From contig NZ_JAMXBE010000002.1 of the NCBI RefSeq assembly GCF_024704835.1, forward strand, positions 124,001 through 188,000: a stretch of DNA of 64,000 bases, in the 5' to 3' direction. Below the pieces are notes generated by a model that was given only the letters and a program-made list of their open reading frames with translations, had not been told where the DNA came from and did no database searches. Position 1 is the stretch's first letter. Each line of letters opens with the position of its first letter. Of the stretch, positions 18,917-28,740 are shown in pieces. A program made the translations under genes and the position numbers. This DNA comes from Parapedobacter tibetensis. GTDB taxonomy: Bacteria > Bacteroidota > Bacteroidia > Sphingobacteriales > Sphingobacteriaceae.

Positions 18917-18998
18917 AAAGCCCCGAAACGGGGAGAATCGGGGCTTTCTAACTAACCAATTATAAACCTAAATTATGAAAAGACAATTTTACTACTAA
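18917..18998 (+). terminator. Hairpin followed by an orphan MKRQFYY mini-frame
   Basis: Arms AAAGCCCCGA (18917-18926) and TCGGGGCTTT (18938-18947) pair perfectly over 10 bp with an 11-nt loop. It is followed by ACTAACCAATTATAAACC and an 8-codon frame, ATG-AAA-AGA-CAA-TTT-TAC-TAC-TAA (18975-18998). The arrangement resembles an attenuator or leader, but no gene follows on the plus strand; the next real genes are on the minus strand. The remaining sequence from 18696 to 19121 shows nothing else. Confidence 0.4.
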
Positions 18999-19121
18999 AA
19001 CGCCAAACGACTATGCTGAATTGCATCGCATGTTGTTAAAATTTTGTTAAAATCCTATTTTTTGAAGTTGGGCCTGCAAAAAAGCAACGCCTACCAGTGG
19101 ATGTGCTTAACGCGAGGGGCG

Positions 19122-19319
19122 CTATTCTTCAGGCAAAGTCTTTAACAGCTCTTTGGCAGGTACGTCCTTGATCTCGCCATCGATTTTTACCACGAGGCTT
19201 TCATCATTGGCTGCTGCTTCTTCAGCAAGTTTACGCAATGCTTTTTGAACACCAAACAGAATTTTATCGGTGAAAGAGTTTTTGTCCAGAAATAATGATG
19301 CATCAATATTGTTCATCAC
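19122..19319 (-). CDS. Small partner of the zeta-like toxin (downstream order)
   Basis: 65 residues starting MMNNIDAS; the second Met is an equally good start. Helical and acidic, ending VPAKELLKTLPEE. It overlaps the 3' end of the zeta-like gene by 17 bases and so is translated from the same mRNA. Position and size suggest an antitoxin or accessory protein, but no known antitoxin family is recognised. In the second zeta module of this window (32748) the partner comes first and is unrelated in sequence. Confidence 0.6.
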   Translation of the reverse strand: MMNNIDASLFLDKNSFTDKILFGVQKALRKLAEEAAANDESLVVKIDGEIKDVPAKELLKTLPEE

Positions 19320-19881
19320 TTTGCCTTTTTATAATACCCCAAAGTTCGTCATTAAATATCGTTTCTCCAAATTTATCACGCTTGGCCACAGGCTGGGGGA
19401 CAAGCTTCATACTATCTAAAATCACCCATCTATCACATATAGGGGTATATAAATACATCAAATTATGCAGTCCCCTAAAATACCTGCGTATGACTACATC
19501 GTCAGGGATATGGTGGCCTCCTTTGGCAACGCGCTTGGCTACCCGCTTGACGGCCTGCTCAGGTGAATCTAACCAAAAATAGAGTAACGTCACCTCATAA
19601 CCTCTTTGCTTGGCATCCTTCACCAGAGCGACATAGCTACGTGTCGATAGCGTCGTTTCAAAGGCAAAGTCTGCTTCTTCATCCAGCAGTTCATGGATTC
19701 GGTTGAGCATAATCCTACCTGCTTCCAATGCTACACTCTCGGGATTAAACGGCGACAGACCGGCAGCGATATTATCGGCATTCACAAATTCTCTGCATTC
19801 GAGGATTTCTGGCAGTATAGTGTAACTAGCCGTAGTTTTGCCAGCACCATTGCATCCAGATATTATGTAGAGGTTCGCCAT
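19303..19881 (-). CDS. Zeta-toxin-like P-loop kinase
   Basis: 192 residues. Walker A GCNGAGKTT at residues 9-17, then FVNADNIAAGLSPFNPESVA, the zeta/AAA_33 element that binds the substrate, and FAFETTLSTRSYV, the second core motif. Zeta family kinases phosphorylate UDP-N-acetylglucosamine or other small molecules and act in toxin-antitoxin modules. The motif RVAKGGHHIPDDVVIRRY is typical of the chromosomal Bacteroidota/Proteobacteria branch. It is on the minus strand inside the permease array, between permeases 4 and 5, a likely insertion between two operons. Confidence 0.85.
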   Translation of the reverse strand: MANLYIISGCNGAGKTTASYTILPEILECREFVNADNIAAGLSPFNPESVALEAGRIMLNRIHELLDEEADFAFETTLSTRSYVALVKDAKQRGYEVTLLYFWLDSPEQAVKRVAKRVAKGGHHIPDDVVIRRYFRGLHNLMYLYTPICDRWVILDSMKLVPQPVAKRDKFGETIFNDELWGIIKRQSDEQY

Positions 19882-20049
19882 ATTAGCTGATATAACATTG
19901 CCGTATACTATCCTTCCCTTTACCCAAGTTGCCTATCATTAAAGCTTTCCCAAATCGTGGTACTGCACATAGTAAACGATGTTCTACAATGGCGAATATA
20001 CAAAATCATCCCCGAAAACTAAACTCCACCAATACCGCGATACCCTTCA

Positions 20050-22494
20050 TTACTCATCCCTCAAACTATCCACCGGATTAGCCACCGCTGCCCGTATCGC
20101 CTGCCAGCTTACCGTAGCCAGCGCGATCATCACAGCCGCCAGCCCAGCTACGGCAAACATCCACCATTCGATATCGATACGGTAGGCAAAATCTTGCAAC
20201 CATTTGTTCATCGCCCACCATGCAAGCGGAGAGGCCACCAATAAGGCAATACCCACCAGCTTTATGTAGTCGACGGAAAACAACCGGACGATACTGCCCA
20301 CTGACGCTCCCAATACCTTGCGTATGCCAATTTCTTTTACACGTTGTTCGGTGGTGTGTACCACCAAGCCGAAAATGCCCAATGAAGCCAGAAATAAGGT
20401 TAACGCACTGAAAAACGTAAATAATTGCGCTTGCTTAGCCTCTTTTTCATACTGCTTTTTAACCAGGTCGTCCAACCATTCCAATTTTAATGGTTTTTCA
20501 GGATGGAATTGCTTCCATAGCTTATTGACTCCACGCATTACGTTTGCCTCATGCCCTGTTTTCACTTTAATCAGGGCATAGGCGTATTTCATATTTTCAT
20601 TAGCATGTATAACCGTGGGTTTGATAGGGTCCCGCAAAGAAACACTGTGAAAATCATCTATGATACCTACAGGCGTAGCGTTCAGCGAAGGGGCAAAGAC
20701 GTCGAGGTCTGCGACATCAAACAGTTTTGCTGTGCTGGCAGTAAGCAGGGCTTTTGCATGATACCTATAACGCGTTCTTGTATTCTTGTCCTGCGAAAAC
20801 ATCATCTCACGATTAAACCCAGTGTTTTCCTCGCGTTGGTCAAAAAGGCGTCCGTCCGAAAGATGCAACTCCAGCAACGCAGGTAAATCCGCATCACCAA
20901 AGATGACACTTACCTGTACTTGTTCGTCCGGCCGTTGAGGGTGGGTCAGGTTCATCATCATGCCCCCGGTACCCTTAGTCGGTATCCATTCTGTTAGGCT
21001 CACCCGTTTCACACCGGGGAGCCGGACAATTTCTTGTTTCAATGTATTCCCATTACCTTCGGTAATGAAAGACGGAATGCTTAAAACGTTGGAAGGGTTA
21101 TATCCCAAGTCTTTATCCGCCATAAACTGCATCTGCCGCCAAATGGTAATCATACCAATGAGCACTAAAAGGGCAAGGCCAAATTGTGTGACCACCAATG
21201 CTTTCCGAATAACAGCTGCGCTGGATAGCACACCTGAGCCAAAACGATTCCTCAATGCATTATTGGCCCTGAAGCCCGACAACATCCAAGCGGGATAAGC
21301 GCTGGTAATGAGGGCAATTAAGAAAATCGTAGCAATGAACGATAGGAATAATGGCAAGTTGCCGGTGAAACGAATGGTAAGTAAGTGGCCGACAAATCCT
21401 TCCAAAGGAGGTAAAAACAGAGCGTAAAGGCCACACGCTAGTACCGTAGAAATTCCGAAAAACAATAAACCCTCGATAAGGAATTGGAAAATAAGTTGTC
21501 TCTTTTCTGCCCCCAACACTTTGCGTACACCCGTTTCTCGGAGCCGCCGCATGGCACGGGCTGTGCTCAGGTTGACGAAGTTAATGCAAGCAATAGCCAG
21601 CAGCAAAGCCGCTACCACCGAAAAGATGTAGATGTTGCTAAGGTCACCCTTCACCGATTGATAGGAAAAGTCGGATTTCAGATAGATATCCTCGATAGGT
21701 TGAAATTCATAAGTAGGCAAGCTTATTTGAGCGCTTTCAGAGGCATCGGTCAAAAATTCGCGATACCAGCGGTTAGCTTTTTTAGCAAACCCAGCCATAT
21801 CTGTATTTGGCTTCATCAGTAGCATTTGTTCTTCGTAATAACCCCAACCTTCACGATTGAGAACCATACTGGAGGGCTCGGTTATCTGCAACCCATCCGC
21901 TCGGAGGTAGGTATTTGATGGCAGGTCGGCCATGATACCAGTAATCTGAAATGGTTTGGCCTCATCGTCATAGGCAGACACGCTATAGATGGTTTTTCCG
22001 ATCGGGTTTTCATTCGGGAAATGGATATTGCGGAAGCGTTCTGTAATGATGAGGTTGCCTACACCGGCAATGTATTGATGTGGGTTTCCCTCCAAAATAG
22101 TAAAATCAAGCATCATCCATATGTTAGTGTCAGCTTTTATGACGCTCATCGGAATGGTTTCATCGGCGGTTTGCATTTTCCGGAAATCGTATTGCCATTT
22201 CTGTACCGCCGCTGCCCGTTCTACTTCGGGGAAGTTGTTTTTGAACTCATTGCCAATATTGGTATAGGCCGAGGCGTTCTTGCCTTCCAAACCCGCTGCG
22301 GTATCCACGGTAATAATGCGGTACAGCTCATTCTTATGCGTCCAGAAGTGATCATAAGAAAGATCATCCAATACCACCGTACCTACCATCATGCAAGCGC
22401 AAAGCCCGATGGTGAGGCCGAGGATGTTGATGGTAGCATAGGTCTTGTCCTTGACCATGGTCCGCCACGCGGTTTTGAAATAGTTCTTTATCAT
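20050..22494 (-). CDS. MacB/FtsX-type ABC permease 5
   Basis: 814 residues. The N-terminal stretch WRTMVKDKTYATINILGLTI is identical to that of permease 8 (39556), and the underlying DNA is also very close, while the ectodomains differ. The coupling segments are LRETGVRKVLGAEKRQLI and VKEIGIRKVLGASVGSIV. The first ectodomain contains TAAGLEGKNASAYTNIGNEF. The C-terminus is RAAVANPVDSLRDE. It is the third and last gene of the operon starting at the 27.5-kb sigma-54 cassette, 85 bases after permease 6. Confidence 0.93.
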   Translation of the reverse strand: MIKNYFKTAWRTMVKDKTYATINILGLTIGLCACMMVGTVVLDDLSYDHFWTHKNELYRIITVDTAAGLEGKNASAYTNIGNEFKNNFPEVERAAAVQKWQYDFRKMQTADETIPMSVIKADTNIWMMLDFTILEGNPHQYIAGVGNLIITERFRNIHFPNENPIGKTIYSVSAYDDEAKPFQITGIMADLPSNTYLRADGLQITEPSSMVLNREGWGYYEEQMLLMKPNTDMAGFAKKANRWYREFLTDASESAQISLPTYEFQPIEDIYLKSDFSYQSVKGDLSNIYIFSVVAALLLAIACINFVNLSTARAMRRLRETGVRKVLGAEKRQLIFQFLIEGLLFFGISTVLACGLYALFLPPLEGFVGHLLTIRFTGNLPLFLSFIATIFLIALITSAYPAWMLSGFRANNALRNRFGSGVLSSAAVIRKALVVTQFGLALLVLIGMITIWRQMQFMADKDLGYNPSNVLSIPSFITEGNGNTLKQEIVRLPGVKRVSLTEWIPTKGTGGMMMNLTHPQRPDEQVQVSVIFGDADLPALLELHLSDGRLFDQREENTGFNREMMFSQDKNTRTRYRYHAKALLTASTAKLFDVADLDVFAPSLNATPVGIIDDFHSVSLRDPIKPTVIHANENMKYAYALIKVKTGHEANVMRGVNKLWKQFHPEKPLKLEWLDDLVKKQYEKEAKQAQLFTFFSALTLFLASLGIFGLVVHTTEQRVKEIGIRKVLGASVGSIVRLFSVDYIKLVGIALLVASPLAWWAMNKWLQDFAYRIDIEWWMFAVAGLAAVMIALATVSWQAIRAAVANPVDSLRDE

Positions 22495-22579
22495 AGCTTA
22501 CATGTATTTGCTGATTTGTTTATTATTGATTTCCAAATCTGTGCATCCGCGAAGAGCGCATCCATGAATAACCAGACGA

Positions 22580-25027
22580 CTACTCATCCCTCAAACTATC
22601 CACCGGATTAGCCACCGCCGCCCGTAGGGCTTGGAAACCGATGGTCAGTAGAATGATAAGGAGTACCACTGAAACCGGAATAGCAAAAAGCCACCAATCC
22701 AAATCTATCCTGAAAGCATAATCCGATAACCAAGCCTGAATGCTCCAGTAAGAAATAGGCAATGCTAAGATACAGGCTACAAGGATGAGTTTTAAGGTGT
22801 TTTTTGCCAGCAGTGCGAGGATATTCTTCACTGACGCACCTAATATCTTCCGTATACCAATTTCTTTGGTTTTTTCAATAACTGTGTGTATGGAAAGCCC
22901 AAATAATCCCAGACATGCAATAAAAATAGTAAGCCCAGAAAAAATCGCGAAAAGCTTGCCAAATCGCACGTCTTCCTGGTATTGTGCTTCAAAATAGCTG
23001 TCTATGAAATAATGCTCGAAAGGTTCATGCGGATACACTTTTTCATAAGTGGCACCAATCTGCGAAAGGGTGGCTTCTAGGTTATCTATAGCTACTTTTA
23101 TGCTGTAATAAGTGTCTAGTTTATAGGTCGGGTCATTTCTGACGAACATTAGGGGAAGAATTTCGTGTTGAAGACTATGGTGGTGGTAATCTCTGACTAC
23201 CCCCTGTATATTACGTTCAGCGTTTCGGTTATCTCTGAATACTTGTCCTACAGCGGCTGCGGGGTCATCGAATCCCAAAATTTCAGCTGCACGTTCATTG
23301 ATGACTGCGCCTTTGTCAGTGTCAAATCGACCCGCCAACAGCTCCAACCCATAAACTTCTGCATAATCATTATCCGCTGTTAACACATCAATTTTATTGT
23401 TATCGTAAACTTCGCCCAATTCTATCGGCCAGATGCTGCTTCGTTCACCTGGAATTGACCACGAGAGCGAAATGGCTTTTACCTCTGTATATTGGGCTGC
23501 GGCTTCTTTAAAAGGGTCAAGTTCCTCTCCTTTATTCCGTTGCTGATCATGCTCAATCCAGGTTTCAGTACGATTGCCGGGGCCTTTTACCACCACTACT
23601 CCTTCCTGGTCGAATCCCGGATTATGGTTGCGCATATAGTGCAACTGGTTGTATACCGCGAAAGTGAAAATGATGAGAATCATAGACACCCAGAATTGAA
23701 ATACCACCATTCCTTTGCGCAATTGCTTTCCACTTCGGGAATACATCAATTTACCTTTCAACACCTGCATGGGATGATAACCTGACAGCACAAAAGCGGG
23801 GTATAATCCAGCGAGTAGTGTGCTTATCGGGAATACCCATAGAATGAACCACCAAAAGCCACCGCTATCATAGTTTAACGCCTTCCCGGTAATTTGCGTA
23901 TAAAAAGGTATGGCTAACTGAAGAAGAATTACAGACAAAACGAGAGCAACGCCATTCAACAATAATGATTCGAAAAGAAACTGCTTGATGAGTTGGGGGC
24001 GTAATGCACCCAGCACTTTCCTTACCCCTACTTCGTTTCCTCTCGCTACCGCCTTGGCTGTCGTCAGATTGATATAATTTACCAAGGCAATGAGTAGTAT
24101 CAATATTGCGATCATGGAAAGAAAAGAAATATAGGTGGCATTTCCATTCACTTTCAACTCTTCTTCCCGGTGGGAGTGTAGATAAATACCCTTCAGAGGC
24201 TGCAACGAAAAGACGGTATTTTCCCTAAGCGCTGTCGGTCCTTGTTGAGCCACATATTCATTTATCTTTTGAGAAAACACATTGGCATCGGCGCCGGGCG
24301 TTAATTGTAAATAAGTATAGACTCTGTGCCCTCCCCATGTTTCCATAAAATCTTTGGCCCAGCCAGTTGATAGGGTAGCAAATGAAGCCAAGAAATCATA
24401 TTGAAAATGGGAATTTTCCGGAGCATCGGCCATGATACCGGTAATCACTAGGGAGAAACGATCAAATTCATTGATATATTCCAACGTTTGCCCGATGATC
24501 CGGTCATTCTCTTTCCAATCGTTCCCGAAAAGTTTACGGGCTGTACTTTCAGTCAATACTATTTTATTCGTGCCATCCAGGGCATTTTGCTTATCCCCTT
24601 TAATCCAAGGAAAAGAAAACATCTTCAAAAAGCCGGGGTCAGTGTAAAAACCCCAATGAAAATTTTGCCTGATGGTATTCCCTTTTAAATCCTGCCAACC
24701 TAATGTACTGGTGGCTGCCTGTCCGCTCCAGGGGAGGATGAGCCGGGTAAAATGGACTACTTCCGGATAATTCTTTTGCAGTTCGTGACCTATTGGAGGA
24801 GGTGTTAATGTGGTTTTACGGGGTGGACCATTTTGATCATCGGTGCTTATCCGGTAAATATTAGACGCATTGACATGAAAATTATCATAGCTCCGTTCAA
24901 AGCTGACATACTGCAAAATGAGCAAAAAAGCTGTCATACCTACAGCCAGCCCAAGAATATTGATCAGGCTGAAGACTTTGTTTTTTAATAGGTTGCGCCA
25001 CGCGGTTTTGAAATAGTTCTTTATCAT
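22580..25027 (-). CDS. MacB/FtsX-type ABC permease 6
   Basis: 815 residues, start MIKNYFKTAWRNLLKNK, TM1 at 21-41. The coupling segments are GNEVGVRKVLGALRPQLI and TKEIGIRKILGASVKNIL. The first ectodomain carries NGPPRKTTLTPPPIGHEL and is Trp-rich. The last membrane section is divergent (SYWSIQAWLSDYAFRIDLDW) before the common RAAVANPVDSLRDE. Middle gene of the 27.5-kb operon, with gaps of 60 and 85 bases to its neighbours. Composition is more A+T-rich than the permeases at 47-49 kb. Confidence 0.93.
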   Translation of the reverse strand: MIKNYFKTAWRNLLKNKVFSLINILGLAVGMTAFLLILQYVSFERSYDNFHVNASNIYRISTDDQNGPPRKTTLTPPPIGHELQKNYPEVVHFTRLILPWSGQAATSTLGWQDLKGNTIRQNFHWGFYTDPGFLKMFSFPWIKGDKQNALDGTNKIVLTESTARKLFGNDWKENDRIIGQTLEYINEFDRFSLVITGIMADAPENSHFQYDFLASFATLSTGWAKDFMETWGGHRVYTYLQLTPGADANVFSQKINEYVAQQGPTALRENTVFSLQPLKGIYLHSHREEELKVNGNATYISFLSMIAILILLIALVNYINLTTAKAVARGNEVGVRKVLGALRPQLIKQFLFESLLLNGVALVLSVILLQLAIPFYTQITGKALNYDSGGFWWFILWVFPISTLLAGLYPAFVLSGYHPMQVLKGKLMYSRSGKQLRKGMVVFQFWVSMILIIFTFAVYNQLHYMRNHNPGFDQEGVVVVKGPGNRTETWIEHDQQRNKGEELDPFKEAAAQYTEVKAISLSWSIPGERSSIWPIELGEVYDNNKIDVLTADNDYAEVYGLELLAGRFDTDKGAVINERAAEILGFDDPAAAVGQVFRDNRNAERNIQGVVRDYHHHSLQHEILPLMFVRNDPTYKLDTYYSIKVAIDNLEATLSQIGATYEKVYPHEPFEHYFIDSYFEAQYQEDVRFGKLFAIFSGLTIFIACLGLFGLSIHTVIEKTKEIGIRKILGASVKNILALLAKNTLKLILVACILALPISYWSIQAWLSDYAFRIDLDWWLFAIPVSVVLLIILLTIGFQALRAAVANPVDSLRDE

Positions 25028-25087
25028 AGCTTACATGTATTTGCTGATTTGCAGATCAGCGCATCGGCGAATTTGCGAATAAACAGT

Positions 25088-27466
25088 CTATTCATCCCTC
25101 AAACTATCCACCGGATTGGCCATTGCGGCTTTAATCGATTCATAACTGACCGTGCATAGTGCAATGGCCGTCGCGGCAACGGACGCCAGCACAATGACCA
25201 TCCATCCTGCATCAACCCGGTAAGCGAAACCACTTAACCAACTATCCATGGCGTACCAAGCAATCGGTGTGGCAATAACGATGGCAATAAGGATAAGTCT
25301 AATGAAGCTCCTTGAGAGCAGGTACACGACATTGAAGACAGTAGCCCCCAATACTTTACGAACACCAATTTCTTTGAAACGTTGTTCAGCCATGAAAGCC
25401 GACAAACCATACAATCCCAAACATGAGATAAAAATGGCCAGCCCGGCAAATAGATTAAACAGGCTGCTCAAGCGTTGTTCTCCTTTATATAAATTATCCA
25501 AATCCTGATCTAAAAAACCGTAGGAAAAAGGGTGTCCCGGATTTAAACTAGTGTTTATCTCTTCCAGCGTTTTGATTGTGGCCTCTGTGGATCCCGGCTG
25601 GGTGCGTACCACTACGGTACCTCCCCAGTCATTGAGTTGCATAATTATCGGCTCAATAGCTTGCTGTATCGGTTTGAAATTGAAATCCTCGACCACACCG
25701 ATGATAGTCCCCGGCCGGTCACGATAGGATATCGGTTTGCCTACGGCAGTTGTCGCATCAAGGCCCATGATTCCAGCGAATTTTTCATTGATGATATAGT
25801 TGCTCGAATCCCCTTTGAAATCGGTGGAGAATGCGCGACCGGCGGCCATTTTCATTTGAAACACATCGAAAAAACGTTCACTTACAGCCATATTGGGGAC
25901 TACTAATTGCGAATTGGGGTCTTTCCCCTCCCACTGTATATCGATATCGCCAGTCACTATATTGGTCGGCAAAGCACTGGTAATTGTAAAATTGGCTGTT
26001 AACCCGTTTCGTGCCAACTCGCTTTTATAAGCTTCCTGTTTATCGAACATTTCACCGCGCATCTGTACGTAGATCAAATTTGATTTTTCGTACCCAATGT
26101 TCATGTTTCTGATATAATGCAGTTGGTTATATACCACTACGGTGCCTATCAATAATCCAATGGACACGACAAATTGCAACACCACCAACGTATTCCGAAA
26201 GATCAGATTCCCATTTCCACCTAGTTTTGTCCCTCCCCTTAAAACATTGAGCGGCTTGAAACCCGACAAGAATAACGCAGGGTAGCTACCCGATATCAGT
26301 CCCGTAAGCAAGGCAATCCCCAGCAAGGCTAGCAATAGTTTCCCTTCAAAAATACTTATTCCCAATGTTTTACCAGCTAAATAATTAAATGCCGGTAAAG
26401 CAAGCCAAACTAAAGCGATGGCAATAAGGAGTGATATAAAAGAAATAAGAATAGATTCCCCTAGGAATTGTCCAATCAATTGGTTCCTCCCTGCACCGAC
26501 TACCTTGCGCATGCCCACTTCCTTAGCCCTTCGTGCGGAGCGAGCCGTAGAAAGGTTCATGAAATTGATACAGGCTACGGCCAGTATGAATATAGCCACC
26601 AAGAAAAGGATATTGACATATTGAACATTGCCATTTCCAGGCAATTCAATTTGGAGATGGGAATGCAGATGAATGGATGTAAGCGGTTGGACATGATACA
26701 TGATCTTTAATTCCAATTCAGGAACATGCTGCTTATAGATATCATCCATCTGTTTTTCCAACGCGACCAGATTCGCTTTTGTTGGCTTAAACGTTTTGTC
26801 GAGTTGGATGTAAGCGTAAAAATTAAAATTATCCCATGTGTTGTTTACCAAGTCGCGATTAGTTTTGGCGATGGCCGACATGGGCATGATGTAATCAAAC
26901 TGCAAATGAGAATGTGGAGGTACGTTAGCTAAAACGCCCGTTATGGTAACCAAATCGCTGTTGTTCTTTTTCAGTGTCTTGCCAATGGGGTCGGCATCAC
27001 CAAAATATTTTTTCGCCAAATCCGCTGAAATTAAGATGGCATCGGGGCGCTGCATGGCAGTTGTTCGATTCCCCTTGACCAATGGAAAAGAAAACACTTC
27101 CAAAAGGGTCGAATCAGCATAAAACCCCTGTTTTTCTTCAAATTTTTTGTCACCATACTCCAACACGTTCGATGATGGTTTGCTAAAGCGTACGGTATTC
27201 GTAATGGCTGGTATTTCGGCTTTTAACCCGGCTGGCATGCCTGCGGGATTTACCGCCGCCTTAAACTCTTCCGTAGCCTCACAGGTAATGCGGTAGATTT
27301 CATTGGCATGGGTGTGAAAGCGATCATAGCTTTTTTCATGTTGCACCCACAGGAGTATCAAGATGCTGGATGCCATACCAATAGCCAGCCCTGCAATGTT
27401 CAGCAGGGAAAAAGACTTGTGCCGACTTAAATTTCTAAACGCGATTTTGAAATAGCTCTTAATCAT
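25088..27466 (-). CDS. MacB/FtsX-type ABC permease 7, first gene of a sigma-54 operon
   Basis: 792 residues from MIKSYFKIAFRNLSRHK. A longer frame from 27517 is rejected because its first codons are the sigma-54 promoter itself, and because a perfect ribosome-binding site, GGAGGAGGT, ends right before the ATG at 27466. The coupling segments are AKEVGMRKVVGAGRNQLI and FKEIGVRKVLGATVFNVV. The ectodomain contains EATEEFKAAVNPAGMPAG. The C-terminus is KAAMANPVDSLRDE (Met for Val). The 34 bases around its stop are identical to those around the stop of the remnant at 44721. Confidence 0.93.
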   Translation of the reverse strand: MIKSYFKIAFRNLSRHKSFSLLNIAGLAIGMASSILILLWVQHEKSYDRFHTHANEIYRITCEATEEFKAAVNPAGMPAGLKAEIPAITNTVRFSKPSSNVLEYGDKKFEEKQGFYADSTLLEVFSFPLVKGNRTTAMQRPDAILISADLAKKYFGDADPIGKTLKKNNSDLVTITGVLANVPPHSHLQFDYIMPMSAIAKTNRDLVNNTWDNFNFYAYIQLDKTFKPTKANLVALEKQMDDIYKQHVPELELKIMYHVQPLTSIHLHSHLQIELPGNGNVQYVNILFLVAIFILAVACINFMNLSTARSARRAKEVGMRKVVGAGRNQLIGQFLGESILISFISLLIAIALVWLALPAFNYLAGKTLGISIFEGKLLLALLGIALLTGLISGSYPALFLSGFKPLNVLRGGTKLGGNGNLIFRNTLVVLQFVVSIGLLIGTVVVYNQLHYIRNMNIGYEKSNLIYVQMRGEMFDKQEAYKSELARNGLTANFTITSALPTNIVTGDIDIQWEGKDPNSQLVVPNMAVSERFFDVFQMKMAAGRAFSTDFKGDSSNYIINEKFAGIMGLDATTAVGKPISYRDRPGTIIGVVEDFNFKPIQQAIEPIIMQLNDWGGTVVVRTQPGSTEATIKTLEEINTSLNPGHPFSYGFLDQDLDNLYKGEQRLSSLFNLFAGLAIFISCLGLYGLSAFMAEQRFKEIGVRKVLGATVFNVVYLLSRSFIRLILIAIVIATPIAWYAMDSWLSGFAYRVDAGWMVIVLASVAATAIALCTVSYESIKAAMANPVDSLRDE

Positions 27467-27497
27467 ACCTCCTCCATAGCTAACAGCAGAACCACCC

Positions 27498-27512
27498 ACA
27501 CCTACTGCGCCA
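27498..27512 (-). promoter_or_regulatory. Sigma-54 promoter for permease 7
   Basis: Minus strand TGGCGCAGTAGGTGT. The -24 half TTTGGCGCAGTA is identical to the copy at 45.1 kb; the -12 half has GT instead of GC. The start point would lie about 20 bases before the ATG. Confidence 0.55.
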
Positions 27513-27565
27513 AACATACAAAATATTGATATACAGGTTTATGTGTCAAATGATAACCTTAAAAG

Positions 27566-27603
27566 TGTTCGATTCCGAACAGTAGCCTGTTCATATACGG
27601 ACA
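27566..27603 (-). promoter_or_regulatory. Tandem 16-bp enhancer-like boxes, site B
   Basis: TGTTCGATTCCGAACA (27566-27581) and TGTTCATATACGGACA (27588-27603) with a 6-nt spacer, one base longer than at the other four sites. The remaining gap up to 27819 shows no gene. Confidence 0.7.
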
Positions 27604-27819
27604 TTTTAGGTGCCCACTAGGAGATGATCCACTGTATAGTATCTTCGACACCACGCATGCCACGCTTTCGTAGTCACCCATGATATCGTCAAGAAATGTC
27701 AATGTTTATGTGGATGAGGTCTCAAATAATCGACAGTCCCATAAAAAATATACGGCAATGCTGTCTTTTCCCTTCATTTATCTTTAATATTGTGTTTCAA
27801 ACAAAAAAATTAAATCGTA

Positions 27820-28221
27820 ATGAACATCACATTAGAACAGGCCGAGCGGGCCATAGCGGCGGCCAAGGCGAAAGCAGCAGCGTTAAACACCCTAATGAAC
27901 ATCGCTGTCGTAGACAGCGGAACCAATTTAGTGGCATTTGTCCACATGGACAATGCCTGGTTGGGGTCCATCGATATTTCACAAAAAAAGGCTCGTACGG
28001 CTCGCTATTTCAATATGCCTACCGGCGAGATAGGCAAGTTATCCCAACCTGGCGGTTCGCTGTACAACATTGAGCATTCCAATGGTGGACTGATCACGTT
28101 TCCCGGCGGTATACCCATTAAAAATGCGACAGGGGAGATTATCGGAGCCATCGGCGTATCCGGCGACACCGTTGAAAACGACCATGCGGTAGCGCAGGCA
28201 GGCGCAGATGCCGTTTCATGA
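27820..28221 (+). CDS. GlcG/HbpS family heme-binding-like protein
   Basis: 133 residues covering the whole GlcG/HbpS (DUF336) domain: [37 protein letters not shown], the Lys/Ala segment [11 protein letters not shown] and the Gly-rich [20 protein letters not shown]. Members bind heme or cobalamin, or act as accessory proteins of oxidoreductases; the function here is open. No signal peptide, so cytoplasmic. It stands alone on the plus strand between the array and the accessory island. Downstream, at 28222-28377, a minus-strand frame with YRNVFSKEDAESFD may be a remnant. Confidence 0.85.
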   Translation: MNITLEQAERAIAAAKAKAAALNTLMNIAVVDSGTNLVAFVHMDNAWLGSIDISQKKARTARYFNMPTGEIGKLSQPGGSLYNIEHSNGGLITFPGGIPIKNATGEIIGAIGVSGDTVENDHAVAQAGADAVS

Positions 28222-28377
28222 TCGGACGATGACATTATTATCAATTAAGTGTCGAGCCATTCGTTGCGCAAGCTTTGGGTATGGCGATCAAAACTTTCAG
28301 CATCCTCTTTAGAGAAAACATTTCTGTATTGCACGCTCTAACCCCCAATTCCTTGAGCAGGCGCTTCACCATTGGGT

Positions 28378-28605
28378 CTAATCCTCTTCTGCCTGCACCA
28401 ACACCAACTGTCCATACAATTGATTGAGCAACGCGCAGGGATCCATGTCAATGGCTTTGGCAATGAGGTAAAGCTCATCCGCCCTCAGTTTGCTAGAATG
28501 GTTTAGTGTTAATTCATTCATCCTGGCTTTGCTGAGTCCTGTACGTCTGGCCACCATCGACTTATTCACCGACCGTTTTGCCAAAATTTCCCCTAATGCT
28601 GTCAT
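28378..28605 (-). CDS. XRE-type HTH regulator
   Basis: 75 residues. The core is an XRE fold: NKSMVARRTGLSKARMNELT (helices 2 and 3), then SSKLRADELYLIAKAIDMDP, then a short acidic tail ending QAEED. It is divergent from the double HEPN gene, and the 135-bp intergenic region contains the 17-bp palindrome at 28696-28712. It is therefore the best candidate for the factor binding that palindrome. Confidence 0.85.
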   Translation of the reverse strand: MTALGEILAKRSVNKSMVARRTGLSKARMNELTLNHSSKLRADELYLIAKAIDMDPCALLNQLYGQLVLVQAEED

Positions 28606-28692
28606 AAAATTCCATGCTTTTGTATATGTAAATATGCAATATGTGCGGAAAATGTGAACAAGAGTTTGTTTTATTGAAATAATACATATACA

Positions 28693-28721
28693 TTTGTATA
28701 GATTTTCTATACGATATTTTG
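28693..28721 (+). promoter_or_regulatory. Promoter with palindromic operator in its spacer (double HEPN gene)
   Basis: TTTG at 28693-28696 (-33) and TATTTTG at 28715-28721 (-7), 18 nt apart. The spacer is almost filled by the perfect inverted repeat GTATAGA-TTT-TCTATAC (28696-28712). A protein bound there would block the promoter. A second, overlapping repeat TATAC-ATTT-GTATA lies just upstream. The same 17-bp palindrome type recurs at 36713-36729. Confidence 0.65.
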
Positions 28722-28740
28722 AATATTTAAGCTAAAAGCC

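Noticed and set aside
27467-27517. Longer N-terminus MFGAVGVGGSAVSYGGG for permease 7
   Set aside because: The extension consists of the sigma-54 promoter and ribosome-binding site; the family start MIKSYFK with GGAGGAGGT before it is preferred.
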